Part shown: positions 7,737-16,350 of the stretch, in pieces | Layout of the letters: each line of letters opens with the position of its first letter | Position numbering within the stretch: position 1 is the first letter of the stretch | Assembly: GCA_023127875.1 (NCBI GenBank) | Contig: JAGMFA010000006.1 | Span: 1 to 28,689, forward strand | Reading direction: 5' to 3' | Length of the DNA stretch: 28,689 nt | From: Candidatus Zixiibacteriota bacterium | Lineage (GTDB): Bacteria; Zixibacteria; MSB-5A5; SM1-73 | Program-made: the position numbers and the translations under genes | The notes under the pieces: model-generated | The model's input: only the letters and a program-made list of their open reading frames with translations | Database searches by the model: none | Told to the model about the DNA's origin: nothing

Positions 7737-9425
7737 TTATATGCTCAAAGTCCTATATCCTTTTCGGATGTCGAAAACTACTTTGGTTATAACCACCGCA
7801 GTGAATAAACTTATAGCAACTCCCAAACTCAAAACGACCGCAAATCCCTTTATCGGTCCTGTGCCAAGATTAAAAAGGACCGCGGCAGTTATAAGGGTAG
7901 TGATGTTTGCGTCGATGATAGCGGTAAGCGCTCTTTTATACCCAGCGTCTATAGCCGCCCGGACGGTTTTTCCAGTACGCAACTCCTCTCGAATTCGCTC
8001 AAAGATCAAGACGTTTGCATCTACCGCCATACCCACGGTGAGAATGATGCCAGCTATCCCGGGCATGGTCAGGGTGGCGCGTAAGGCGGCCATGGCGGCC
8101 ATCAGAAAAAATAGGTTCAGAAGCACAGCAAAATCAGCTATCAATCCGGAGAGTTTATAATATATGACCATGAACAACAATACCAAACAGAATCCGATAA
8201 TTACCGAGGTGGTGCCTTTGCGGATGGAGTCCTGTCCTAAAGAGGGTCCGATTATCCGGTTCTCGATTACCTTAACCGGAGCAGGAAGGGCACCCGCTCT
8301 GAGCACGATGGAAAGATCTGTGGCATCCTCGATAGTAGCTACCCCTCCCATCTCAATGACCCCCCGGTCCCGAATTTTGGATCGAATGATGGGAGACGAC
8401 TCCACCCTCCCGTCTAAAGTGATAGCCAGAGGCTTGTCTATGTTGGCACCGGTCACCCGGGCAAATATCCTTCCGCCTTTTTTGGTCAGGGTGAAATCAA
8501 CCTCCGGCTTTCGGAACTGGTCATATCGAGGCCTGGCATCCACCAAATATTTACCCGAAAGCTCCACCCTCTTTTTTAACAGGTAAAGTCCCCAGTACTT
8601 TTGATTCCGAAAAGTTTCTGTCCGAGTAGAGAAGGCAAACTCATCATCCTTGGGGATAAGCTCTTGGACCTCAGGTTTGTTCAACAAAAGCTCCACTTTG
8701 GGCTTCTCTTCTGCCAGCACCAAGAACCCCGACCTTCCTTGATAGGACTCCAGATATTGAGTGAAAGGTCTCTCTTCATAATAAGGTTCTTCTTCCTCCT
8801 CCAGGAAGCTGGTTGTATCCTCAGTGGTATCCGGCTCCTCCTCTTCCGCAAAAAGGTCCTTTACCACGTCTTCTTCTGCTTCCTTTTCCTTCTCCTCTGT
8901 GGTTTCGACTCCTTCCTCTTCGGCAAAAGTGGTCTCTGCCTGAGCCAGCATCTCGTCGATTTTCTTCAAGATGGACGTAGTGTTTTCAGGAGTCTCAACC
9001 AATTTGAATTCAAGCTGAGCGGTTTGTCCTATCAGAGCTGAAGCTCTTTCCACATCCTGAAGTCCGGGCAACTCCACCACCAGTCTATCTCCACCCTGTT
9101 TATGTATCAATGGCTCGGTTATCCCGAATTGATCTACCCGGTTACGGATGATCTCCAAAGCCCGGTCCACCGCATCTCTTCGCTCATCTTCCTTAAGCTT
9201 CGACTTGTCCACCTGCAGAACCACGTGCATTCCACCTTTGAGATCCAAACCCAACTTTATTGCTTTCCCCTCCAGGTTGATCAGATCCTGTGGTTCGGTG
9301 GAGCGGAGCTCTTCCTTATTTGCTTCCGACATGCTCCAAAGCTTGATACTGGGATAAAGAGCATACAAAGAGGCAAGGATTAAAAATGAAATCAATAGTA
9401 TCAAATAAAGTCGTGACTTTCTCAT
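7737..9425 (-). CDS. secD: Protein translocase subunit SecD with acidic insertion
   Basis: A 562-residue SecD. Landmarks in order: membrane helix 1 (about 7-29), the hallmark GLDLKGGMHVVLQVD (59-73), the P1 domain (RNRVDQFG at 95-101, RLVVELPG at 114-121), TLDGRVESSPII (336-347), then five membrane segments from about 404 with GMAVDANVLIFERIREEL (465-482). Between about 163 and 220 lies an unusual acidic, Thr-rich insert with runs of E such as EEEEPDTTEDTTSFLEEEEE. It falls in the periplasmic P1 region and is not part of the classic SecD fold. AGGAG precedes the start. A consensus promoter lies upstream. Confidence 0.95.
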   Translation of the reverse strand: MRKSRLYLILLISFLILASLYALYPSIKLWSMSEANKEELRSTEPQDLINLEGKAIKLGLDLKGGMHVVLQVDKSKLKEDERRDAVDRALEIIRNRVDQFGITEPLIHKQGGDRLVVELPGLQDVERASALIGQTAQLEFKLVETPENTTSILKKIDEMLAQAETTFAEEEGVETTEEKEKEAEEDVVKDLFAEEEEPDTTEDTTSFLEEEEEPYYEERPFTQYLESYQGRSGFLVLAEEKPKVELLLNKPEVQELIPKDDEFAFSTRTETFRNQKYWGLYLLKKRVELSGKYLVDARPRYDQFRKPEVDFTLTKKGGRIFARVTGANIDKPLAITLDGRVESSPIIRSKIRDRGVIEMGGVATIEDATDLSIVLRAGALPAPVKVIENRIIGPSLGQDSIRKGTTSVIIGFCLVLLFMVIYYKLSGLIADFAVLLNLFFLMAAMAALRATLTMPGIAGIILTVGMAVDANVLIFERIREELRTGKTVRAAIDAGYKRALTAIIDANITTLITAAVLFNLGTGPIKGFAVVLSLGVAISLFTAVVITKVVFDIRKGYRTLSI

Positions 9426-9470
9426 CTTGTTTTTCTCCTGACGTAAACTGTCCTAAAATAACAAAACTCA

Positions 9471-9534
9471 AATATATACTATAATTACGAAATGTCAAGA
9501 ATTACCTTGACATTTTTTTGCCGTGTTCTAATAT
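9471..9534. promoter_or_regulatory. Divergent promoters of secDF and the M16 operon
   Basis: Two face-away promoters with perfect TTGACA -35 boxes. Plus strand: TTGACA 9507-9512, 16-base spacer, TAATAT 9529-9534, reading to the M16 gene at 9589. Minus strand: TTGACA 9498-9493, 16-base spacer, TATATT 9476-9471, reading to secD. The two -35 boxes are the arms of an inverted repeat, TGTCAAG (9493-9499) and CTTGACA (9506-9512), so RNA polymerase could not easily occupy both at once. Confidence 0.65.
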
Positions 9535-9588
9535 ATTTAAATTACATCCGTTTATACCGGATGAACTCTTTTTCTTAAGGAGGAAAAC

Positions 9589-10905
9589 ATGATTGCTAGA
9601 TTTGCAGTGATTTTTTTGCTTTCGTTTTTGCTTTTGTCACCGCAAGTGCAGGGCCAGAAGCTGGAAAGCAAAACCACCGAATATTTGCTTGCCAATGGTA
9701 TGCAGGTGATTTTAGTGGAAAAACATGCCAATCCCATGATCGCCTGTATGGTTTACGTGAATGCGGGAAGCAAATATGAGACCGACGCCAACAATGGGGT
9801 TACCCATTTTTTGGAACATCTTGCATTTGACGGGACCAAAACCAGAAGCAGGGAGGATATCACTGAGGAGATAAAAGCCAAGGGGGGATATATCAACGCC
9901 TTCACCAGTAAAGAGGTTACCTGTTACATGGTTTTGATGCCAAACGAGTTTATTGAGACCGGGCTTTCTGTTCAATCGGACATGCTCTTCAACTCAGTCC
10001 TTCCGGATGAGGAACTTCCCAAGGAGAGGAAGATAGTGATCGAGGAGATCAAACAGGCTGAAGATAACGTTGACTATCAGGTGGAGAAGTTTTTCGACTC
10101 CACAGCTTATGCGGGCACTCCCTACGTTCGAACTGTGCTGGGAAGCGAAGAGATCATCTCCAGCATACCAAAGGAGGAGATACTCGACTACTATCACACC
10201 TACTATGAACCCAACAACATGATCGCTTTGGTTATCGGTGACTTTGAGACAGAAAAGATGAAAGGTTTGATCGAAAAATACTACGGCGCAGTATCAGAAA
10301 GATCGCTTCCTCCTCAGGCAGAGATTCAGTTTACCCCTCCAGTCGGTCGGGAGGTAAAATATAAAAAGGTGGACAGTCGAAACACCTATGTGAATCTTTG
10401 CCTGAATGCTCCCAGATACGACGATCCCGACTACTACGCTTTTGATATGCTGACTGAGATTCTGAATTTAGGGGAAACCTCTCCTCTGTCGCAGTCTTTG
10501 ACCGGGGGAGATGATCCTTTAGCCACCCATGTTTCAGCCTATCTAGAGACTCAAAAGGAGTTTTCCACGTTAAACATCTCTATTCTAACCGATTCGCCTA
10601 AGAAAGTGGAGAGAATTTTGGAGGCCACGGCAAATGTACTGGAGGAGTTAGCTTCAAAGCCTCCGGAGGAGAAACAACTGCAGGGCGTGATAGTCTCCTC
10701 CAAGACTCACCGTTATTATCAGGAAGAGAAACTTCATTTCTACGGGAAGATGGTGGCGCCGGTTGTGGTCACCTGTGGATGGGAGTTCTGGGATAACTAT
10801 ATTGACAACTTAGAGAAGGTCACGCTGGAAAAGGTTCAAGCGGTGGCGAAAGAATATTTTTCCGATTCAAAATATATCGCCACGGTGATAAAACCTATTG
10901 ACTAA
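9589..10905 (+). CDS. M16 zinc peptidase, catalytic subunit
   Basis: A 438-residue exported M16-family (pitrilysin/mitochondrial-processing-peptidase type) protease. The signal peptide spans about 1-22 (ends QVQG). The inverted zinc motif HxxEH is intact as HFLEH at 73-77, and the distal ligand fits E153 in IVIEEIKQAED. The second half keeps the M16 fold, but I cannot find the Arg/Tyr substrate-binding motif of the form RxxxGLAY; the next gene has that motif and lacks the zinc site. The two are therefore probably the halves of a heterodimer. It starts with AAGGAGG and the promoter at 9507. Likely location: periplasm or outer-membrane face. Confidence 0.93.
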   Translation: MIARFAVIFLLSFLLLSPQVQGQKLESKTTEYLLANGMQVILVEKHANPMIACMVYVNAGSKYETDANNGVTHFLEHLAFDGTKTRSREDITEEIKAKGGYINAFTSKEVTCYMVLMPNEFIETGLSVQSDMLFNSVLPDEELPKERKIVIEEIKQAEDNVDYQVEKFFDSTAYAGTPYVRTVLGSEEIISSIPKEEILDYYHTYYEPNNMIALVIGDFETEKMKGLIEKYYGAVSERSLPPQAEIQFTPPVGREVKYKKVDSRNTYVNLCLNAPRYDDPDYYAFDMLTEILNLGETSPLSQSLTGGDDPLATHVSAYLETQKEFSTLNISILTDSPKKVERILEATANVLEELASKPPEEKQLQGVIVSSKTHRYYQEEKLHFYGKMVAPVVVTCGWEFWDNYIDNLEKVTLEKVQAVAKEYFSDSKYIATVIKPID

Positions 10906-10937
10906 TACAGCGTCAGTTGTAACCAAACAGTTAATAC

Positions 10938-11034
10938 GTAGGGACAGGGCTTATCCCTGTCCAAGCAGAACGGACAGCCACAAGGGCTGTCCCTACGGTT
11001 TTTCAACACGCCCGATGAATCGGGCAACTACAAT
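10938..11034. repeat. Compound palindromic repeat between the M16 genes
   Basis: An element bounded by GTAGGGACAG (10938-10947) and CTGTCCCTAC (10987-10996), with two inner hairpins; it is the uninterrupted version of the 5412 element. It is followed directly by TTTTTCAACA (10999-11008) and then a CCCGAT/ATCGGG hairpin ending GGGCAACTACAAT. No terminator T-run follows, so the two M16 genes may still share one transcript. Confidence 0.75.
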
Positions 11035-11049
11035 AATTGGAGGGAGGAT

Positions 11050-12387
11050 ATGAAAAAGTTATATATCGGTTTCTTATCAATCCTGATTTTTGTTTTTCCT
11101 CTGCTGAATTGCACTTCGCCTGGCTTGTCAGAAAAGGATGTAATTAAGCAGCAGTTACCTAATGGTTTGATCGTCGTCGTAAAAAGTAATCCCGATTCAA
11201 AGGTATTGGGCATAAATATCCTGGGGAAGAACCGCTCTGCCATGGAGCCAGAAGGCAAGACCGGCATCGCTGATTTTGTCAATCGCATGTTGCTCAAAGG
11301 AACCAAGACCCGATCAGCGGAAAAGGTATCAGAAGACCTCTCCAGCATCGGCGCGGAGATTACGTTGGTGGACAATCCTTGGATACCCATGGACGATGTT
11401 TACACCACCCATTCATACACATTCATCAAGTTTCAAGCTATTGATGAGTTTGCGAACAAGGGAATTGAACTTCTTTCTGACATGGTAAAGAATCCTACTT
11501 TCCCGGAAGAGGAGATTGAGAAGACTCGAAAAGAGATGATGATGCTTCTGGGAAGACAAAAGGGAAGCACCCGCCAAACCGTAAGAGAGCTATTCTATGC
11601 CACCCTTTTTGAAGATCATCCTTACAGCAAGCCGATAATGGGAAGTCCACGAACCATTGGAACGATAACTCGTGAAGATCTGGTTTCCTTTCATCAGAAA
11701 TTCTATTCTCCCAATAACATGATTATCACCGTGGTGACTAATTTCCCTGCCGACGAGATGATGAACAGAATTCAAGAGGCGTTCGCTGATATGCAGAGAG
11801 TCGAGTTCCCTGCTCCCAATATCCTCGTGCCACAAAAACTAACGGCTCCGGTTAAGGCGCAACAGATTATGGAGAAGGAGCAGGTTTACATATACTTGGG
11901 TAAATCTCTTCCCGGAATTTTTTCTGCTGATGTTCCCGCCCTGAAGGTCATGAATTCGATTCTTTCCTCCCGACTGGGTTTAAACTTGAGAGAAAAACAA
12001 GGGTTAGCTTATTCGGTTGGCTCCTCGGCTAATTTTGACAAGCAGTTTGGATGGTTTGTCGCAGCCATCGGCACCCGACCGCAGAACTATCAGGTGGCTC
12101 TGGATGGAATCTTAGCGGAGATGGAAAAGATCAAAGAAGAAGGAGTTACTGCTGAAGAACTGGAGAAGGCGAAAAACGGAATATGGGGAAGAATGTTGTT
12201 TTACCGGCTCTCCCGCGTAAACCAAGCATATTATATGTCGGTTAATGAATTCAAAGAGGTGGGCTACGATTATGACGACAAATACATCAAACGCATAAGG
12301 CAGGTTACTGCCGACCAGGTCAAGCAGGTGGCGGAGAAGTATCTGGATACAGAGAATTATGTGTTGGCCGTGGTGGGGAAGACATGA
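11050..12387 (+). CDS. M16 peptidase-like subunit, zinc site lost
   Basis: A 445-residue M16-family protein. The position of the HxxEH motif reads DFVNR (75-79), so zinc binding and catalysis are lost. The partner motif is kept: NLREKQGLAYSV, with R314 and Y321 matching the Arg/Tyr pair that binds substrate in M16B heterodimers. An N-terminal export signal ends LLNC (C21). N at -1 is not ideal for a lipobox, so lipidation is possible but uncertain. GGAGGGAGG precedes the ATG. It lies 144 bases after the catalytic subunit, with a palindromic repeat in the spacer. Inferred role: non-catalytic half of the protease complex. Confidence 0.92.
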   Translation: MKKLYIGFLSILIFVFPLLNCTSPGLSEKDVIKQQLPNGLIVVVKSNPDSKVLGINILGKNRSAMEPEGKTGIADFVNRMLLKGTKTRSAEKVSEDLSSIGAEITLVDNPWIPMDDVYTTHSYTFIKFQAIDEFANKGIELLSDMVKNPTFPEEEIEKTRKEMMMLLGRQKGSTRQTVRELFYATLFEDHPYSKPIMGSPRTIGTITREDLVSFHQKFYSPNNMIITVVTNFPADEMMNRIQEAFADMQRVEFPAPNILVPQKLTAPVKAQQIMEKEQVYIYLGKSLPGIFSADVPALKVMNSILSSRLGLNLREKQGLAYSVGSSANFDKQFGWFVAAIGTRPQNYQVALDGILAEMEKIKEEGVTAEELEKAKNGIWGRMLFYRLSRVNQAYYMSVNEFKEVGYDYDDKYIKRIRQVTADQVKQVAEKYLDTENYVLAVVGKT

Positions 12388-12394
12388 TAGTTTC

Positions 12395-12683
12395 GGGCGG
12401 GATAAATTCCCGCCCCTATGAAGGAAGTAGTTACTCACGCATAGGGCAGGGCATTCAGCCCTGCCAAAAGGACGGTTAGGAATAAGTAACCCCGTTGGTG
12501 AGAAACGCCAACGGGAAGCTGAATGTTATCGTCCAGAACGGCGTAGCGGAGGGTTTATCCCTCCGAAAGCGAAGCCGTGAAGGCTTCGCTACGCGGTCTT
12601 TTTTGGGTCCGCCTAAAGGCGGACACTCCAACTGCGCGGCTTGGGACGGGATGAGCGGACGCTCCCGTTTGGGAATCCCGCCC
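12395..12683. repeat. Cluster of palindromic repeats
   Basis: Gene-free spacer between convergent genes. In order: GGGCGGGATAAATTCCCGCCC (12395-12415, a 21-base unit also at 1-23), a GGGCAGGG/CCCTGCC hairpin (about 12444-12466), CCCGTTGGTG/CGCCAACGGG (12491-12515) followed by AAGCTG, a three-armed element (12541-12594), GTCCGCC/GGCGGAC (12607-12624) and a GGGAxTCCCGCCCC copy running into the next gene's stop codon. Confidence 0.75.
12541..12604 (+). terminator. Three-armed hairpin with T-run, likely M16 terminator
   Basis: GCGTAGC (12541-12547) pairs with GCTACGC (12588-12594) and encloses two stems, GGAGGG/CCCTCC and GCGAAGCC/GGCTTCGC, a cloverleaf-like shape. GGTC and then six T follow (12599-12604). 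It is the first T-run-bearing hairpin after the M16 genes on the plus strand. The 4-base gap before the T-run makes it an imperfect terminator. Confidence 0.45.
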
Positions 12684-14579
12684 CTACCGGTCTATTCCTA
12701 CTCCTATTTCATACGGACCCTTGCCTTCAGGATCGGTTTTCGGGCTGATCCAGCGGGTTTTGTTTTTAGCGTACGGCTCATTGTATTTGTCGTTTTCGCC
12801 GCCGTCAAGGAAGATCCCGAACACGGAAAGAAACTCCCGCGTTCCTTTCTTGGACACATTCGCCCGGCCCAGGGTTGTCCCGCCGTGTGTGGTATAAACA
12901 TCATCTCCACTGTGGTCATGGAATATTCCGATGCCATTGGCGTTGCCCCCGCCTAAAGAGAGGTTGGGAGCATTATAGGTGTCGTTACCGCCCCGCTCAT
13001 TTAGATAACCGATGGTGAAATCATGCCCGGCTCCGATTGCCATGTTTGTGGTTGCACTATAGTTATCGTTGCCGCCGAAATCATCCAGATAACCCACCGC
13101 AAAATGTGCTCCGGAACCCTGAACGTACCAGATGCCATTGTAACTATCGTCTCCTCCACCGTCCAGAAGCATGCCCACTGCAAACCAGTAGGCAGTTCCC
13201 TGTGCCCACAAACCAGCAGAGTAAACGTCGTCTCCTTTTATGTCACAGAGGATCCCAACACCTCCTGCCCAACTGTGACCATCGATATAATCTGCGCGTT
13301 TACCAAAACCAACCCCTTGAGCCAGAGAGGCATTATGCTCTTCGGTTTGAGATGCTGGATTGATGACGGTATCGTCCTCCGCTACGTATTTATCATTCCC
13401 TTCATAGTTGATCAGAAGCCCGCAGCCCTTGGTGTAGCCAAATCCCTGCGAGAGGACGATGGAGTAAAGGGAATCGTTACCTGAGCTGTCTGCCATTATG
13501 CCGATTCCAAAAGCACCACAGCCCTGGGCATAGCTTTCCGCCACGTAGGTGTCATTTCCTTCGTGGTCAAGCAGAATCCCCACACCAAAAAGCCCGCACC
13601 CCTGGGTGATAGTGGTGCCTTCGTAGTAATCATCTCCTGCTTTGTCCACCACCACTGACATACCCATGACTACTCCGCCTATTCCCGGTTTGGTGGAGTC
13701 GGGAGATATGTATTGGTCATTGCCGGATAGGTCGATTATTGCCGACAGGGGATACCCGTCGGGATAACCGGAAAAACGGTAGGTGTCGTCACCACCACCG
13801 TCAATTATCAGAAGAGGAGGGATGGGGTATTCAAAAATATCTTTACCGGAAGTCCCAACTACGATCAGTCCTTTTGGGGTTACTATTTCCGTTTTTGTCT
13901 TCGGAAACGAGGCAAACCCGAGTGAATCAGCCATTCTTTTAACTGCTTCAGCGATATCTTGAGCACCGGCAAACAGGCGGTTGAAATCAACCGTCGGTGC
14001 CAACTCTTCTATCAGTCTGTCATATTCTTCGTTCTCCTCTACAAAGTAGCTAAAAAGTCTTTGCCGGGATATCCGCTTGTCTATTTCGTCGATGGCGTTG
14101 ATGAAGGGGTGCTCGCTATCATCGGCTATAGAATAAAAAAGATCGATTTGATCTCTGAGCAAAGCAAACTCTTTTCCCTTCAAAACATTTTTGTCTCTGG
14201 TGATTGATGGTCTGGGGATGGAGTCAGGATAGGCGGTGTATTTCTCCAATTGATCTCCTATCAACCCCCGATAAACTGTATAATCTATTCGCGCTCCCGC
14301 CCAGGACAGAAGTCGGGTGATGTTAGTGATGTCGCTTGAAAATCTTTTCAGGTTCAACTGCCCATACTTGGGCAGCTTTAGCGGGTTCTTGTGAAACATG
14401 GTAAAATAGTTGGTGCGCCACAGGTCACCTCCCCAGTTAGTCATCTCATCTTGATCGAATCTGACATCTTCACATGTGAGCCCAACCTGTGATAAAGCGC
14501 TGTCACAGAGGCTAAAATCATCCGCTATAGCAGAACTTGCACAAAGCAGAAATACCGACAGAACTGAAAGGCATCTCAT
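12684..14579 (-). CDS. Exported beta-helix-like repeat protein (D-x-x-G-N-D-x-Y repeats)
   Basis: A 631-residue protein with a signal peptide (about 1-19, ending SSAIA). Residues 20-250 are mostly helical and unrecognised. From about 255 to 605 there are about eleven repeats of 26-27 residues, pattern GxGIxxDxxGNDxYxAxxxxQGxG; examples are GVGILLDHEGNDTYVAESYA and AVGMLLDGGGDDSYNGIWYV. The regular glycines and acidic DD/ND pairs suggest a stacked beta solenoid with possible calcium sites, comparable with but not identical to RTX repeats. One repeat holds an insertion of about 25 residues. No catalytic motif is visible. GGGAG precedes the ATG. The TAG stop lies inside a TAGGGGCGGG repeat, so the native C-terminus may be lost. 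The function is unknown; I infer a surface or periplasmic structural protein. Confidence 0.75.
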   Translation of the reverse strand: MRCLSVLSVFLLCASSAIADDFSLCDSALSQVGLTCEDVRFDQDEMTNWGGDLWRTNYFTMFHKNPLKLPKYGQLNLKRFSSDITNITRLLSWAGARIDYTVYRGLIGDQLEKYTAYPDSIPRPSITRDKNVLKGKEFALLRDQIDLFYSIADDSEHPFINAIDEIDKRISRQRLFSYFVEENEEYDRLIEELAPTVDFNRLFAGAQDIAEAVKRMADSLGFASFPKTKTEIVTPKGLIVVGTSGKDIFEYPIPPLLIIDGGGDDTYRFSGYPDGYPLSAIIDLSGNDQYISPDSTKPGIGGVVMGMSVVVDKAGDDYYEGTTITQGCGLFGVGILLDHEGNDTYVAESYAQGCGAFGIGIMADSSGNDSLYSIVLSQGFGYTKGCGLLINYEGNDKYVAEDDTVINPASQTEEHNASLAQGVGFGKRADYIDGHSWAGGVGILCDIKGDDVYSAGLWAQGTAYWFAVGMLLDGGGDDSYNGIWYVQGSGAHFAVGYLDDFGGNDNYSATTNMAIGAGHDFTIGYLNERGGNDTYNAPNLSLGGGNANGIGIFHDHSGDDVYTTHGGTTLGRANVSKKGTREFLSVFGIFLDGGENDKYNEPYAKNKTRWISPKTDPEGKGPYEIGVGIDR

Positions 14580-14587
14580 GTTTTGCT

Positions 14588-14722
14588 CCCTTCGTAATTG
14601 GGGGCGGGATGACGGAGACCCCCATACGGGAGGGCAGACGCCCCCGTCTGGGCGTCCGCTCGTCTGGGAATTCCCGCCCCTGTGTGCTTGGCGTGTAGGG
14701 GCGATTCATGAATCGCCCCTAC
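14588..14722. repeat. Palindromic repeats upstream of the beta-helix gene
   Basis: GGGGGCGGGA near 14597 pairs with TCCCGCCCC near 14680 and encloses CCCGTCTGGGCG-type hairpins. It is followed by the perfect palindrome GTAGGGGCGATTC/GAATCGCCCCTAC (about 14695-14722). A further C-rich/G-rich repeat follows to 14790 (ACCCCTCC...GGGGGTGAGG). No gene is visible. Confidence 0.7.
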
Positions 14723-14790
14723 AATTCATTTTACCCCTCCTCCTCTGTTCCCCCTTTCCAAATAGTGGAGACGGGGATAGGGGGTGAGGT

Positions 14791-16191
14791 TTACATTATG
14801 TGAATCGGTCTGCCATCCGCTTTTAAAACAGCTTCTCTCACCGGCTCGCTCAGCGTGGGATGGGCATGGATGGTGTCAATCACATCCTGGGTTTTTGCTC
14901 CCATTTGGATGGCTAAGGTTAACTCGGCGATCAGATCTGTGGCTCTGTGGCCTAAAATCTGCGCTCCCAAAATCTTTCCCGAAGCTTTTTCCACGACAAC
15001 CTTAACAAAGCCCTCAACTTCATTTTCTGCCTGCGCTCTTCCGCAAGCCACCATGGGGAACTTACCGGTTTTTACCTCCAATCCTTTTTCTTTAGCCTGT
15101 TTCTCATTAAGTCCCACGCTCCCTATCTCCGGATGAGTGTAAATCGAGCTGGGTACGGCTGTGTAGTCCATCTTCTTATCTTCGCCCAACGCATTTTCTA
15201 CGGCTATTTCTGCTTCCATAAAGGCTACATGTGCCAAAAGCCAGTTGCCGATGCAATCTCCTGCGGCAAAGATATGGGGCAGGTTGGTTCTCAAATGATC
15301 ATCCACAACGATAGTTCCTCGGTCCATCTTTATGCCCAGCTTCTCCAATCCTATATCTTTGGTATTAGCTTTTCTGCCTACTGACACTAAAACCTTTTCC
15401 ACATCCACCTTTGTCTCTTCCTCTGTTGTGGAGATGGTCACAGTCATCCTACCCTCTTTGGCTGGCGCTATTTTCGAAACTTTGGAGTGGGTGAATATCT
15501 TGATTCCCGATCTTTCCATGGAGTTCCTTAAGCTGGCGACAATTTCCTCATCTTCTCCGGGGATAATCTGAGGAAGCATCTCCACTATGATGATTTGCGC
15601 ACCAAAAGAATGATAGATATAAGCAAATTCACATCCTATAACTCCACCTCCTATAATCAGCATGCTCTTTGGAACGGAGGTCAAAGACAAAGCTCCGGTG
15701 CTGTCTATCACACCTTCTGATTCTATTCCCGGAATGGGAAGTTGAATAGGGATCGAGCCGGTGGCGATAAGGAACTTATCTGCTTCTAATTTTTCTATTG
15801 CACCATCTCTCATTTTCACTTCAACTGTTTTTTCATCCAGAAAGGTAGCCGTTCCCTTGATCGAATTCACCCCACGTGTTTTAAGCAAAGTTTTCACCCC
15901 GGTGACCGATCGGTTTACCACCATCTGTTTTCTTTTCATCAACATGGAAAAGTCCAGATCTACTCCATGAACTTTGAGTCCCCATCGTCCGGCATGCTTT
16001 AATGTAGAAAGGGTATAAGCCGCGGAGGTCAATACCTTGGTGGGAATACATCCCACGTTTAAGCATGTTCCACCCACCTCCTGTTTTTCCACTAAGGTCA
16101 CATTGGCACCCAACTGTGCTGCCCTAATGGCTCCCACGTATCCTGCCGGTCCCCCGCCAATGATAATTAAATTTTTGTCGTCTCCATTCAT
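14791..16191 (-). CDS. lpdA: Dihydrolipoamide dehydrogenase (E3)
   Basis: A 466-residue FAD- and NAD-dependent enzyme that reoxidises the lipoyl groups of 2-oxoacid dehydrogenase or glycine-cleavage complexes in the cytoplasm. Visible features: FAD-binding GGGPAG (12-17), redox disulfide GGTCLNVGCIPTK (C43, C48), a second nucleotide-binding GGGVIGCEFA near 180, the FAD motif ending in FAAGD near 310, and the catalytic HPTLSE pair (H444, E449). The length is normal. AGGAGG precedes the ATG. A weak promoter (TTGAAA 16256-16251, 17-base spacer, TATTGC 16233-16228) lies upstream. No E1 or E2 genes are adjacent, so its partner complex is unknown. Confidence 0.95.
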   Translation of the reverse strand: MNGDDKNLIIIGGGPAGYVGAIRAAQLGANVTLVEKQEVGGTCLNVGCIPTKVLTSAAYTLSTLKHAGRWGLKVHGVDLDFSMLMKRKQMVVNRSVTGVKTLLKTRGVNSIKGTATFLDEKTVEVKMRDGAIEKLEADKFLIATGSIPIQLPIPGIESEGVIDSTGALSLTSVPKSMLIIGGGVIGCEFAYIYHSFGAQIIIVEMLPQIIPGEDEEIVASLRNSMERSGIKIFTHSKVSKIAPAKEGRMTVTISTTEEETKVDVEKVLVSVGRKANTKDIGLEKLGIKMDRGTIVVDDHLRTNLPHIFAAGDCIGNWLLAHVAFMEAEIAVENALGEDKKMDYTAVPSSIYTHPEIGSVGLNEKQAKEKGLEVKTGKFPMVACGRAQAENEVEGFVKVVVEKASGKILGAQILGHRATDLIAELTLAIQMGAKTQDVIDTIHAHPTLSEPVREAVLKADGRPIHIM

Positions 16192-16350
16192 GTTTTATCC
16201 TCCTGATTTATTCCACGAAGATTTTTTGCAATAGACTCAATCTTTATGAGTTTCAATTTATATTAGTTGACTGTTTTTGTCCAGAAGTTTATCTGATTCT
16301 TTAGGGGGGTGAAAGGTGTTCGAAGTTCTACAAACAGAGGAGGGACTGTT

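Noticed and set aside
7741..9041. Several open frames on the plus strand opposite secD
   Set aside because: They are shadows of a clear secD coding sequence; their translations show no family signature.
12495..13484. Long open frames opposite the beta-helix gene
   Set aside because: They lie antisense to a strongly patterned repeat protein, whose codon regularity keeps the opposite frames open.
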